Below, in pieces: positions 26,359-35,575 of a stretch of DNA of 64,000 nt. Where the stretch lies: positions 124,001-188,000 of the forward strand of contig NZ_ML058624.1 of NCBI RefSeq assembly GCF_003635165.1. The letters run 5' to 3'. The first letter of the stretch is position 1. The number at the start of each line of letters is the position of its first letter. Position numbers and translations under genes: made by a program. The DNA comes from Burkholderia sp. Nafp2/4-1b. GTDB taxonomy: Bacteria; Pseudomonadota; Gammaproteobacteria; Burkholderiales; Burkholderiaceae. The notes below the pieces were generated by a model. The model was not told where the DNA came from, ran no database searches, and saw nothing but the letters and a program-made list of their open reading frames with translations.

Positions 26359-29300
26359 CGCCGTCCTCCTTCCTGGAGTTGTTCGCTGTCGAGCCAGACC
26401 GCTTCGATCCGCTCGCGATAGTCGCCCGGCTGCTGCCACAGCCCGCGCTGCATCGCTTCGACGAAGCGTTCGCAGATGCCGTGCAGCGCCTTCGGGTTGT
26501 GGCGTTCGAGGAACGCGCGGGTGTCGTCGTCGAACAGGTACGCGTCGGCGACGAGCGCGTACTGGTGGTCCGACAGCACGCGCGCGGTCGCGTCATAGCC
26601 GTACAGGTAGTCGACGGTCGCAGCCATTTCGGCCGCGCCCTTGTAGCCGTGACGCTTCACGCCGTCGAGCCATTTCGGGTTGACGACGCGCGAGCGGATC
26701 ACGCGCGCGATTTCCTCGCGCAGCGTACGCATCTTCGGCGCGGCCGGATTCGCGTGGTCGCCGTGGTAGATGCTCGGCTGCTGCCCGGACAGGTGGCGCA
26801 CGGCCGCCGTCATCCCGCCCTGGAACTGGTAGTAGTCGTTCGAGTCGAGGATGTCGTGTTCGCGGCTGTCCTGGTTCTGCACGACGACGTCGATCGTCGC
26901 GAGCCGCTCGCCGAACACGTCGGGCGCCGCGTCGCCCGCGCTGTTCTGCGCGTATGCGTGGCCGCCCCACTGACGGTACGCGTCGGCGAAATCGGCGTCG
27001 GTCTGCCAGCGGCGCTGGTCGATCAGGTCCTGCAGGCCCGCGCCGTAGCTGCCCGGCCGCGCGCCGAACACGCGCCAGCCGGCGCGGCGCCGCGCTTCGT
27101 CGGGTGCCACGCCCTGCTCGATCCATTTCGTGCGTTCGCGCTCGATGCGTGCCCGGATCGGGTTCAGTTCCTCGGGCTCGTCGAGTGCGGCCACCGCCTG
27201 CACCGCCGCGTCGAACAGGTGCATCAGGTTCGGGAACGCGTCGCGGAAGAAGCCCGACACGCGCAGCGTCACGTCGATGCGCGGCCGGTCGAAAATCTCG
27301 ATCGGCAGGATCTCGAAGTCGGTCACGCGGTGGCTGCCGTGCGCCCATTTCGGCCGCACGCCGAGCAGCGCGAACGCCTGCGCGATATCGTCGCCGCCGG
27401 TGCGCATCGTCGCCGTTCCCCACACCGACAGGCCGATCGCGCGCGGATAGTCGCCGTGGTCCTGCAGATGACGCTCGATCAGCTGCTGCGCGGATTTCAG
27501 CCCGAGCGTCCACGCGGCCTGCGTCGGCACCGCGCGCGTGTCGACCGAATAGAAGTTGCGGCCGGTCGGCAGCACGTCGGGCCGGCCGCGCGACGGCGAA
27601 CCGCTCGGCCCCGGCGGCACGAAGCAGCCGTCGAGCCCGCGCAGCAGTTGGCGCATTTCTTCGGTGCCGCACGCGTCGAGCGCGGGCATCAGCGTCGAAC
27701 GCACGCGTTCGATGACCGCGAGCGTGTGCGGCCATTCGCCTGGCGGCGCCGCGCCGGCGCCGACATCGGCGAAAGCGCGGCCGTCGGATGCACACAGCCC
27801 GTCGAGCCACTGCTGCGCGAGCCGTTCGAGCCGCTCGCGCGTGTCGCCCGCATGACGCCACGGCGACGCGTCGAGCGCCTGCAGCACGGCCGGTCGCGGC
27901 CCTGTCCACGGCGCGGCCCAGTCGGCCGCGAGCGGATCGAACGCGTCGCCGAGCGCGAGATCGCGCGCGAGCGCCGCGATCAGCCCCGCGCGTTCGCCCT
28001 TGCCGTCGCCGACCGGAAAGCGTGCGAGCGCGAGCAGCGTATCGCGCCGCTGGCGCTCGGCCGGCGACGCGCCGAACACGTGCAGCCCGTCGCGAATCTG
28101 CGCTTCCTTCAGTTCGCACAGCCACGCGTCGACGCGCGTCAGCAGCGCATCCTCGTCGCCCGCATCGCGCGGCGGGGACACGCTCAATTCATCATGCAGA
28201 CGATGCTCGGCGATCGTCGCGAGAATCGTCTTGCGCAGCAGCTTCGCGCGCCGCGCATCGACCATCAACGCTTCGTAGTACTCGTCGACCTGCCGCTCGA
28301 GATCCTGCAGCGGCCCGTAGTTCTCCGCACGCGTGAGCGGCGGCATCAGGTGATCGATGATCACCGCCTGCGCGCGGCGCTTCGCCTGGCTGCCCTCGCC
28401 CGGATCGTTGACGATGAACGGATACAGGTGCGGCAGCGGCCCGAGCGTCAGGTCGGGCCAGCACGCATCGGACAGCGCGACGCTCTTGCCCGGCAGCCAT
28501 TCGAGGTTGCCGTGCTTGCCGAGATGGATGACCGCGTCGATGCCGAACGCATCGCGCAGCCAGAAATAGAACGCGAGGTACGCATGCGGCGGCACGAGGT
28601 CCGCGTCGTGGTAGCTCGCATAGTCGTTGTCATCGCGCGAGCGCGACGGCTGGATGCCGACGAACACGTTGCCCGCGCGCCACCCGGCGATCGTGAAGCG
28701 CCCGTGGCGCAGCGTCGGGTCCGCTTCGGGCGGGCCCCAGCGTGCGTTCAGCGCGTCGCGCACGGCTGCCGGCAGCCGCGCGAAATGCGCGACGTAGTTG
28801 GCCAGCGCGAAGCTCTGGAACGCGGGGCGCAGCGCGCGCACGGCCGGATCGTTGGTCACGCCTTCGGTGAGCCGCGCGATCAGCGCGTCGCCGTCGGCCG
28901 GCAGGTCGGCCACTGCATAGCCTGCGTCGCGCAGCGCCGCGAGCACGCGCAGCGCGGACGCCGGCGTGTCGAGCCCGACGCCGTTGCCGATCCGCCCCTC
29001 GCTTTGCGGATAGTTCGCGAGGATCAGCGCGATGCGCTTGTCGCCGTTGTCGAGCGTGCGCAGCCGGCACCAGCCGCGTGCGAGCGCCGCGACGAACGCG
29101 ATCCGCTCGGCGTCCGGCTGATAGCGCACGACGTCGACTTCGGTGTGCGGACAACGATACGCGAGCCCCTTGAAGCTCACCGCACGCGTGACGATGCGCC
29201 CGTCGACTTCGGGCAGCGCGATGTGCATGGCAATGTCGCGCGCGTGCAGCCCCTGGTTGTCGGCCAGCCACGCGTCGCGGTGGCCGCCCGACAGGATCAC

Positions 29301-30173
29301 CTGCAGCACCGGCGCGTCGCCGGCGAGCACGTCGGGCTCGGGGCTGTCGATCGCGCCGGCCGCGAACGCCGTGGTGTTCAGCACGAGCGCGACGCGGTGC
29401 GTGTCGCACAGCTGCGTGATGACCTCGCGGCTCACCGTATCCTTCAGCGACGTGACCGCGATCGGCAGCGGATTGAGCCCTTCGTGCACGAGCGCGTCGG
29501 CCAGCGCATCGAACACGGCGGTATTCGCCGCCTGCCAGTGGGCGCGATAGAACAGGATCGCGACGACGGGCGCGCCGGGCGTCCAGCGTGCGTGCCAGTC
29601 GTCGACGCTCGCCGGGTCGCGCGCCGGGTGATACAGCGCCGCGGCCGGCAGCGGGCGCGGCGGCTCGGGTTCGTCACCGAAACCGAGCGTATGGAACGCA
29701 ATGCTGCGCAGCAGCGCTTCGGCGTTGTGCATCCCGCCTTCGCGCAGGTAGCGCCACCACAGCCGGCACAGCTCGGGCGCGACCGTGCTCTTCGCGACGA
29801 GGTTCGGGTCTTCCTGCAGGTCGCCCGAGAACATCGCGAGCTGCTGCCGGCGTTTCGACGCGAGCGACACGGCCTGTTCGATCCCGTACGGCCAGTATGC
29901 TTCGCCGCCGAGATGATCGATCACGACCGTCTTCGCGTGGCGCAGCACGTCGTCGACGTAGAAATCGACCGACGCCGGCTGCCGCAGGAACGTGACGTTC
30001 GCGAGCCGTACGCTCGGGAAACCGGCCGGCAGTTTCGGCACGACGCTGGCGAGCAGCGACAGCGTCGTGTCGGCCGAGCTCAGGATCACGATGTCGGCCG
30101 GTTGCTGGTCGATCCGGACGACGCCCTGCGTATCGTCGACGAAGCCGCCCGGCGTGGTGCGCAGCAGATGCAT
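26355..30173 (-). CDS. cobN: Cobaltochelatase large subunit
   Basis: The 1,272-residue protein has the length and motifs of CobN: VVIDHLGGEAYWPYGIEQAV, VAILFYRAHWQAANTAVF near residue 215, HLGKHGNLEWLPGKSVALS near 555 and SGFFRDAFPNLMHLFDAAVQAV near 970. It binds hydrogenobyrinic acid a,c-diamide and inserts cobalt using ATP with the AAA+/VWA partners encoded next. It lies 6 bp after cobW and overlaps the ChlI-like gene by 4 bp, in an operon headed by a cobalt permease and a cobalamin riboswitch. Confidence 0.96.
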   Translation of the reverse strand: MHLLRTTPGGFVDDTQGVVRIDQQPADIVILSSADTTLSLLASVVPKLPAGFPSVRLANVTFLRQPASVDFYVDDVLRHAKTVVIDHLGGEAYWPYGIEQAVSLASKRRQQLAMFSGDLQEDPNLVAKSTVAPELCRLWWRYLREGGMHNAEALLRSIAFHTLGFGDEPEPPRPLPAAALYHPARDPASVDDWHARWTPGAPVVAILFYRAHWQAANTAVFDALADALVHEGLNPLPIAVTSLKDTVSREVITQLCDTHRVALVLNTTAFAAGAIDSPEPDVLAGDAPVLQVILSGGHRDAWLADNQGLHARDIAMHIALPEVDGRIVTRAVSFKGLAYRCPHTEVDVVRYQPDAERIAFVAALARGWCRLRTLDNGDKRIALILANYPQSEGRIGNGVGLDTPASALRVLAALRDAGYAVADLPADGDALIARLTEGVTNDPAVRALRPAFQSFALANYVAHFARLPAAVRDALNARWGPPEADPTLRHGRFTIAGWRAGNVFVGIQPSRSRDDNDYASYHDADLVPPHAYLAFYFWLRDAFGIDAVIHLGKHGNLEWLPGKSVALSDACWPDLTLGPLPHLYPFIVNDPGEGSQAKRRAQAVIIDHLMPPLTRAENYGPLQDLERQVDEYYEALMVDARRAKLLRKTILATIAEHRLHDELSVSPPRDAGDEDALLTRVDAWLCELKEAQIRDGLHVFGASPAERQRRDTLLALARFPVGDGKGERAGLIAALARDLALGDAFDPLAADWAAPWTGPRPAVLQALDASPWRHAGDTRERLERLAQQWLDGLCASDGRAFADVGAGAAPPGEWPHTLAVIERVRSTLMPALDACGTEEMRQLLRGLDGCFVPPGPSGSPSRGRPDVLPTGRNFYSVDTRAVPTQAAWTLGLKSAQQLIERHLQDHGDYPRAIGLSVWGTATMRTGGDDIAQAFALLGVRPKWAHGSHRVTDFEILPIEIFDRPRIDVTLRVSGFFRDAFPNLMHLFDAAVQAVAALDEPEELNPIRARIERERTKWIEQGVAPDEARRRAGWRVFGARPGSYGAGLQDLIDQRRWQTDADFADAYRQWGGHAYAQNSAGDAAPDVFGERLATIDVVVQNQDSREHDILDSNDYYQFQGGMTAAVRHLSGQQPSIYHGDHANPAAPKMRTLREEIARVIRSRVVNPKWLDGVKRHGYKGAAEMAATVDYLYGYDATARVLSDHQYALVADAYLFDDDTRAFLERHNPKALHGICERFVEAMQRGLWQQPGDYRERIEAVWLDSEQLQEGGRR

Positions 30174-30179
30174 CGTGCG

Positions 30180-31268
30180 TTACGCCTGCTGCGTTTGTGC
30201 GGCACACGCGGCGTCGAACGCGTGCTGCAGCGCGGCCGCGTCGAGATCCTCGCCGATCAGCACGAAACGGCTCGCGCGCGTTTCGCCGTCCTGCCAGCGA
30301 CGGTCGAAATAGCTGTCGAAACGGCGGCCGACGCCCTGGATCACGAGCCGCATCGGCGCATCGGGCAGCGCCGCGAAGCCTTTCGCGCGGTAGATCGTAT
30401 GCGTCTCGACCACGTGTTGCAGCGCGGCGATCGTCGCGTCGCGCGAACCCGCGTCGCCCGCCACCACCACCGAATCGAAATCGGCGTGATGGTGATCGTG
30501 GTCGCCGCCGTCGGCCGAGCCGTGATGGTCGTGACGCAGGTGGATCGTTTCCTCCGACGCCGATTCGAGCCCGAGCAGCATCGCAACATCGAGTTCGCCG
30601 CGCGTCGCGCGCACGATCTTCACCTGCGGCGGGATTTCCTCGCGGATCGCGGCTTCGACGTCGGCGAACTGCGCGTCGCCGACGAGGTCGGCCTTGTTCA
30701 CGATCACGAGATCGGCCGACGACAACTGGTCGGCGAACAACTCGTGCAGCGGCGATTCGTGGTCGAGGTTCGGATCGGCGCGGCGCTGCGCGTCGACGGC
30801 CTGCGGGTTCTCCGCGAACTGGCCGCTCGCGGCGGCCGGCCCGTCGACGACGGTCACGACCGCATCGACCGTGAAGCTGTTGCGGATCGTCGGCCAGTTG
30901 AATGCCTGCACGAGCGGCTTCGGCAGCGCGAGGCCCGACGTCTCGATCAGCACGTGATCGATGTCGGCACGGCGCTCGACGAGCGCTTCCATCACCGGAT
31001 AGAACTCCTCCTGCACGGTGCAGCACAGGCAGCCGTTCGCGAGTTCGTACAGCTGGCCGGCCGCTTCGTCCGGTGCGCCGTCCGCATCGTCGCAGCCGAT
31101 GCCGCAGCCCTTGAGGATTTCGCCGTCGATGCCGAGCTCGCCGAATTCGTTGACGATCACCGCGATGCGGCGGCCTTGCGCGTGCTGCAGGATATGGCGC
31201 ATCAGCGTGGTCTTGCCGCTGCCGAGAAATCCCGTGACGATCGTGACGGGAAGCTTGCGTAGGGTCAT
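30180..31268 (-). CDS. cobW: CobW, G3E GTPase metallochaperone
   Basis: The 362-residue protein has the G3E features: Walker A GFLGSGKTT (residues 13-21), the metal-binding CLCC motif (C80, C82, C83), the ETSGL segment near 109 and NKAD (191-194). A histidine-rich stretch (HDHHGSADGGDHDHHH, about 246-261) could hold extra metal ions. It probably delivers cobalt to CobN in a GTP-dependent manner. It sits between the NiCoT permease (26 bp) and cobN (6 bp). Confidence 0.95.
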   Translation of the reverse strand: MTLRKLPVTIVTGFLGSGKTTLMRHILQHAQGRRIAVIVNEFGELGIDGEILKGCGIGCDDADGAPDEAAGQLYELANGCLCCTVQEEFYPVMEALVERRADIDHVLIETSGLALPKPLVQAFNWPTIRNSFTVDAVVTVVDGPAAASGQFAENPQAVDAQRRADPNLDHESPLHELFADQLSSADLVIVNKADLVGDAQFADVEAAIREEIPPQVKIVRATRGELDVAMLLGLESASEETIHLRHDHHGSADGGDHDHHHADFDSVVVAGDAGSRDATIAALQHVVETHTIYRAKGFAALPDAPMRLVIQGVGRRFDSYFDRRWQDGETRASRFVLIGEDLDAAALQHAFDAACAAQTQQA

Positions 31269-31294
31269 GGTGGGTCCTGTGGCGAATGAGGGGG

Positions 31295-32353
31295 TCAGGC
31301 CGAGAGCGTCACGTCGATCTCGTCGTAGCGTTTGACGCGGTAGATCGCGGCCGACACGATCCAGCACGCGAGGAACAGGCCGATCACGACGTAGCCGAGC
31401 ATCCCGAAATGCGACGCGACCATCGTCGAGAAGTCCCACACGGGGCCCTGCAGCGACAGCTTGTCCGCGAGCAGCGCGAGCACCTCGATGCCGCCGATCA
31501 GCGCGGCGACCAGCACCGACACGAACGTGATCGTCATGTTGTAGTAGATCTTGCGGATCGGCCGCACGTACGCCCAGCGGTACGCGCCCATCATCAGGAT
31601 GCCGTCGGTCGTGTCGACGAGCGTCATGCCCGCGGTGAACAGCACCGGCAGCACCATCACCGACCAGAACGACAGGCCGCCCTGCACCTGCGTGGCCGAA
31701 ATGCCGAACAGCGCGATTTCGGTCGCGGTATCGAAGCCGAAGCCGAACAGGAAGCCGACCGGATACAGGTGCCAGCTGCGCGACACGAGCCGGAACAGCG
31801 GGCGGAACAGGCGTGCGAGCACGCCGCGCTGGTTCATCAGCATGTCGAGATCGGCATCGACGATCGCCTCGCCGCGACGGGCCGCGCGAAACGTCCGGTA
31901 CACGGAGATCAGGATCAGCAGGTTCGCGGCCGCGAGCACCAGCAGGAAGAACGCCGACACGCTCGTGCTGATCACGCCGCCCCAGGTCTTCATGCTCTCG
32001 AAGCGCGCGAGCGATGCCGCGGTCAGCGCAACCGCGACCGACATCACGATCACCACCGTCGAATGGCCGAGCGAGAAGAACAGGCCCGCGCCGAGCGGGC
32101 TGCGGCCTTCCTGCATCAGCTTGCGCGTGACGTTGTCGATCGCGGCGATATGGTCGGCGTCGACCGCGTGGCGCAGCCCGAACACGTACGCGAGCAGCGC
32201 GGTGCCCAGCAGCACGGGCTGGTCGCGAAATGCGACGAAGGCCCAGATCCACGCGCCGACGTTGAAGGCGGCGAGCAAGGAATAGATCGCGACGATTTTG
32301 CCGCGCAGCCCGGACGGGCTGTCGTTGAACAGGCGGAAGAACGAGTCGAGCAT
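31295..32353 (-). CDS. NiCoT-family nickel/cobalt permease
   Basis: The 352-residue membrane protein has about eight segments and the NiCoT signatures RHAVDADHIAAIDN (HX4DH, residues 61-74), LGHSTVV (95-101) and GFDTATEIALFG. The ATG at 32353 has an AAAGGAG site. It is the first gene of the riboswitch-controlled operon with cobW and cobN, so cobalt is the likely substrate. Confidence 0.94.
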   Translation of the reverse strand: MLDSFFRLFNDSPSGLRGKIVAIYSLLAAFNVGAWIWAFVAFRDQPVLLGTALLAYVFGLRHAVDADHIAAIDNVTRKLMQEGRSPLGAGLFFSLGHSTVVIVMSVAVALTAASLARFESMKTWGGVISTSVSAFFLLVLAAANLLILISVYRTFRAARRGEAIVDADLDMLMNQRGVLARLFRPLFRLVSRSWHLYPVGFLFGFGFDTATEIALFGISATQVQGGLSFWSVMVLPVLFTAGMTLVDTTDGILMMGAYRWAYVRPIRKIYYNMTITFVSVLVAALIGGIEVLALLADKLSLQGPVWDFSTMVASHFGMLGYVVIGLFLACWIVSAAIYRVKRYDEIDVTLSA

Positions 32354-32562
32354 GATGCTCCTTTGCGAACGGTCGACATGATGAATGCCAACACGGCTGC
32401 CGCGTGCCCTGCCCGCGCCGCCTGCCGCTCGTCGCACCGGCCCGCGCATCGCGCATACGCGCGGCGGACGGATCGGCGGAGGAAGCGGAAAACGTTCGGG
32501 CGTCGGGCGTACTGCGGCCGTGGACGATGCGCCGCCTCCCCGCGGCGCTGAACCCCAACGTT

Positions 32563-32762
32563 GTGGCCGGTATCCGGGCTGACGAACACGCCGCTTCGCC
32601 TTCCCGGATGCGCGGCATCCAGTGGCGGTCGTCCGCATGCGGCAGGCATGCGGCGAAGCGGCGCTGCGTCGCGCTGCGCGCGACACGTTCGCTTACCGTT
32701 GCGGGGGCAGCACAGGTTGGCTCGACTGCGGTGCAGTCAGGCTCCCTGTTTCCCGTTTAACT
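32563..32762 (-). ncRNA. Cobalamin riboswitch (upstream of the cobalt permease operon)
   Basis: Read on the minus strand: AAACGGGAAACAGGGAG near 32756-32740, CTGCCCCCGCAACGGTAAGC, GCCACTGGATG, CCGGGAAGGCG, and the B12 box GTCAGCCCGGATACCGGCC ending near 32565. It lies 210 bp before the permease start and should lower cobalt uptake and insertion genes when adenosylcobalamin is high. Boundaries are approximate. Confidence 0.93.
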
Positions 32763-32854
32763 GCGCACGCCGGAGCAGCGCGCGCGAGCACCAAAACGCG
32801 TGCGAGTGTAGGCGGCGGTGCCGGGAGCGTCAAGGCGGCCCGCAGATGGCAAAC

Positions 32855-32873
32855 GCGAATGATTGTCGTTTTC
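32855..32873. promoter_or_regulatory. Putative Fur box upstream of the TonB-dependent receptor
   Basis: GCGAATGATTGTCGTTTTC matches the 19-bp Fur consensus GATAATGATAATCATTATC at 13 positions by eye. It lies 89 bp before the receptor start codon, a normal operator position. It implies that the receptor is iron-repressed rather than B12-regulated. Confidence 0.5.
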
Positions 32874-32961
32874 AACTGATCGAGATAAACTTTGCTCGAC
32901 AAGAAAACCGCAGCGACGCAATGGCAAAGCGAGGCAGTCATTCAGTGATCCTTAAATCTTC

Positions 32962-35100
32962 ATGTCAAAACCGCAGATATCCGGATGGGGTTTTCCTTTG
33001 CTGGCCCTTTCGCTGGGCTCGATTGCCGGCGTTGCGCCATGGCCTGTGGCGGCGGCCGAGTTCGACGACGAACTGCCCGCGCTCGAGGTGCGCAGCCGCC
33101 GTCATCCGTACGATCCGCGTCCCGACAGCGTGAGCACGGCGACCCGCACCGCCAGCGACCCGCGTGACGTACCGCAAACCGTCGACAGCGTCTCGGTCGA
33201 CGAAGCGCTGTCCTATGGCGGTCGCACGCTTGCCGATGCGCTGGCCGGCGTGCCGGGCTTGTCGAACACGTCGGATACGCGCTTCGATTCGTTCCGCATT
33301 CGCGGTTTTTCCGGCGCGGGCGACCTGCTGCTCGACGGTATGCGCGACGATGCGCAATACGTGCGCAGCCTCGGCAACATCGAGCGCATCGAAGTGCTGA
33401 AGGGGCCGGCCGCAGCGCTGTACGGGCGCGGCAGCGGCGGCGGCGTCATCAACCGGATCACCAAGCAGCCGTTGCCCGAAAACTTCGGAAATGTCTCGGC
33501 CGCAACCGGCAGCGACGGACGTCTCGGCGCATCGGTCGATCTCAACCGGATGCTGTCCGGCGCATGGAGCATGCGGCTCAACGCCGGGCGTGAACACGCA
33601 CGCAGCTTCCGCGACCATGTCGACGGCACGCGCCAGTACGTCGCGCCTTCGATCAAATGGCAGGACGCGCGACGAAGCTGGCTGCTGCAGTTCGAATACG
33701 ACGCATACACGCGCGTGCCCGATCGCGGCATGCCCGCGCCGGTCACCGCGGCCGACTCGACCGGCAAGCCGGTCGCGTTCTCGCTGCCGTCCGCGTCGCG
33801 GACCACCTTCTTCGGTGCGGCGGGCCAGGACACCCTCCGCGACGCGAACCTGAACTGGCGCTCGGTCTTCACCCACGCGCTCGGCGGCGACTGGCGGGTG
33901 CGGCATACGCTGGGCGTGCTGAATTTGCACAGCACGTTCGACAATACCTACGTCACGCAGAGCTACGTCGCGAAACCGCGCGACTACCGGTACGTGCCGC
34001 GTGCGCGCTACCTGCAGGACATGACGCATCTCAATGTGCAGACCGGCGTCGAATTGAGCGGCAAGCTCACGACCGGGCCGGGATTGCACGACCTGCTGTT
34101 CGGCATCGAATACGGCTGGCAACGGCGCGCGCCGAAGCTCCTGCAGGCGGGCGCGGCACCGGTGCCGATTACCGGACCGGACGGTGTCGTCCCTGCCGGC
34201 TCGGCGCCCCGCCCATTCGCGATGAACCGCCATCGTGTCAGCGACTATGCGGTCTTCGCGCAGGACCGGATCGAGCTCGGGCGATCGTGGAAGCTCCTCG
34301 GCGGCCTGCGCTGGGAACGCTTCGACGTCGATTCCAGCAACCTTCTGGACGACCTGCGTTCGCGACGCACGACGACTGCGTGGGGCCCGCGGCTCGGCGT
34401 CGTGTGGTCGCCGGTCGCCGCGCACAGCCTGTATGCGTCATACAGCAAGAACTTCGCGCCGGTCGGCGGCGACCTGATCGGCATCACGCCGAACGCGCGC
34501 GGCAATACCAACGATCTCGGCCCGCAATACACGCGCCAATACGAGGTCGGCGTGAAAAGCGACTGGCGTGGCGGCGCACTCAGCACGACCGTCGCGCTGT
34601 TCCAGCTCGACCTTTACAACCGCCGCATCGCCGATCCGATCCGGCCAGGATTTTTCGACCTGACCGGCCTCGAGCGTAATCGCGGACTGGAACTGAGCGT
34701 CGCCGGCCGGCTCGCGGGCGACTGGTTCGTGCGCGGCGGCATCGGATGGCAGCACGCGCGGGTGGTCGATGCCGAGCCGAAGTACGCGGGCAAGCGGCCG
34801 GCGGGCGTGTCGCCGTCGAACGGCAGCCTGTTCGTCGGCCACGCGCCGCTGCTCGGATTTTTCGCGGAACTCGGGCTGATTTACGAAGGTGCGCGTTACG
34901 CCGAGCGCGACAACCTGCTCAAGTTGCCCGGTTACGTACGCTGGGACGGCAAGGCCGGATACCGGACACGCGACCTCGAAGTGACGCTGGCGGCCGTCAA
35001 CCTCACCGATCGCGACTATTACGCGAGCGCGACGAGCGCGGCGCAGATCATGCCGGGTTCGCCGCGGACGTTCACGCTGACGGCGGCATACAAGTTCTGA
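32962..35100 (+). CDS. TonB-dependent siderophore receptor
   Basis: The protein has 712 residues. A signal peptide of about 33 residues ends PVAAAE. The plug domain has VPQTVDSVSVDEALSYGGRTLADALAGVPGL, RIRGFSG and IERIEVLKGPAAALYGRGSGGGVIN. The beta barrel ends AAYKF with a terminal phenylalanine. It belongs to the siderophore-type receptors (FpvA/FhuE-like) rather than BtuB. It lies between two cobalamin riboswitches but has its own Fur-like box and is divergent from the permease operon. The ligand is unknown. Confidence 0.9.
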   Translation: MSKPQISGWGFPLLALSLGSIAGVAPWPVAAAEFDDELPALEVRSRRHPYDPRPDSVSTATRTASDPRDVPQTVDSVSVDEALSYGGRTLADALAGVPGLSNTSDTRFDSFRIRGFSGAGDLLLDGMRDDAQYVRSLGNIERIEVLKGPAAALYGRGSGGGVINRITKQPLPENFGNVSAATGSDGRLGASVDLNRMLSGAWSMRLNAGREHARSFRDHVDGTRQYVAPSIKWQDARRSWLLQFEYDAYTRVPDRGMPAPVTAADSTGKPVAFSLPSASRTTFFGAAGQDTLRDANLNWRSVFTHALGGDWRVRHTLGVLNLHSTFDNTYVTQSYVAKPRDYRYVPRARYLQDMTHLNVQTGVELSGKLTTGPGLHDLLFGIEYGWQRRAPKLLQAGAAPVPITGPDGVVPAGSAPRPFAMNRHRVSDYAVFAQDRIELGRSWKLLGGLRWERFDVDSSNLLDDLRSRRTTTAWGPRLGVVWSPVAAHSLYASYSKNFAPVGGDLIGITPNARGNTNDLGPQYTRQYEVGVKSDWRGGALSTTVALFQLDLYNRRIADPIRPGFFDLTGLERNRGLELSVAGRLAGDWFVRGGIGWQHARVVDAEPKYAGKRPAGVSPSNGSLFVGHAPLLGFFAELGLIYEGARYAERDNLLKLPGYVRWDGKAGYRTRDLEVTLAAVNLTDRDYYASATSAAQIMPGSPRTFTLTAAYKF

Positions 35101-35216
35101 TCTCGCCGGCTGACGCGCCGGCCCCGCGCAGCCGGTGCGCCGGGCGGCTTGTGGCGTGCACGCCTGTGCTATCGTATGCGCCGCGTTCGGTGCTCGCATG
35201 CGCATTCCGTGCATGC

Positions 35217-35390
35217 AGTTAAACGGGAAACAGGAGGCGGACGTCCGCCCGGCCTGTGCTGTCCCCGCAACGGTACGCCGCCCGCGCGCCGCGATTCCCC
35301 CGCCCGCGCCCAGGCCGCCCGCGATGCCACTGCCCTTCAGCGGGCGGGAAGGCTGCGGCCTGGCAAGCGGCCAGCCCGGATACCGGCCGA
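35217..35390 (+). ncRNA. Cobalamin riboswitch (upstream of cobA)
   Basis: The plus strand shows TTAAACGGGAAACAGGAGG (35219-35237), GTCCCCGCAACGGTACG, ATGCCACTGCCC, GCGGGAAGGC and the B12 box GCCAGCCCGGATACCGGCC (about 35370-35388). It is closely similar in its outer parts to the riboswitch of the permease operon. It precedes cobA-cobE-cobO-cobB. Its expression platform lies between 35390 and the cobA start and is unresolved. Confidence 0.93.
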
Positions 35391-35575
35391 CGCAAGGGGC
35401 GAGCGCACTGCTCGCCGAACGCCCGATCCGCGGGGGACGGATGGGGTGCGCATTCCGCTCGCGCTCGCGCGGGCTTCGCCCGATCCGTCATGCATTGCCT
35501 GTCCGCCGGCCGCCGATGTGCCGCTCGCTGTCCCCTTTCCACCGCTACGACACGGTGCGCGCCGTGCCGCGTGCG

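Noticed and set aside
26343-31262. Long plus-strand open frame of about 1,640 codons
   Set aside because: It is antisense to cobN and cobW, is rich in Arg, and has no recognisable motif or ribosome-binding site.
32563-35390. Riboswitch control of the TonB-dependent receptor at 32,962
   Set aside because: The nearby riboswitch at 32,563-32,762 is on the opposite strand and serves the cobalt permease, and the one at 35,217 lies downstream of the receptor. The receptor has its own Fur-like box.
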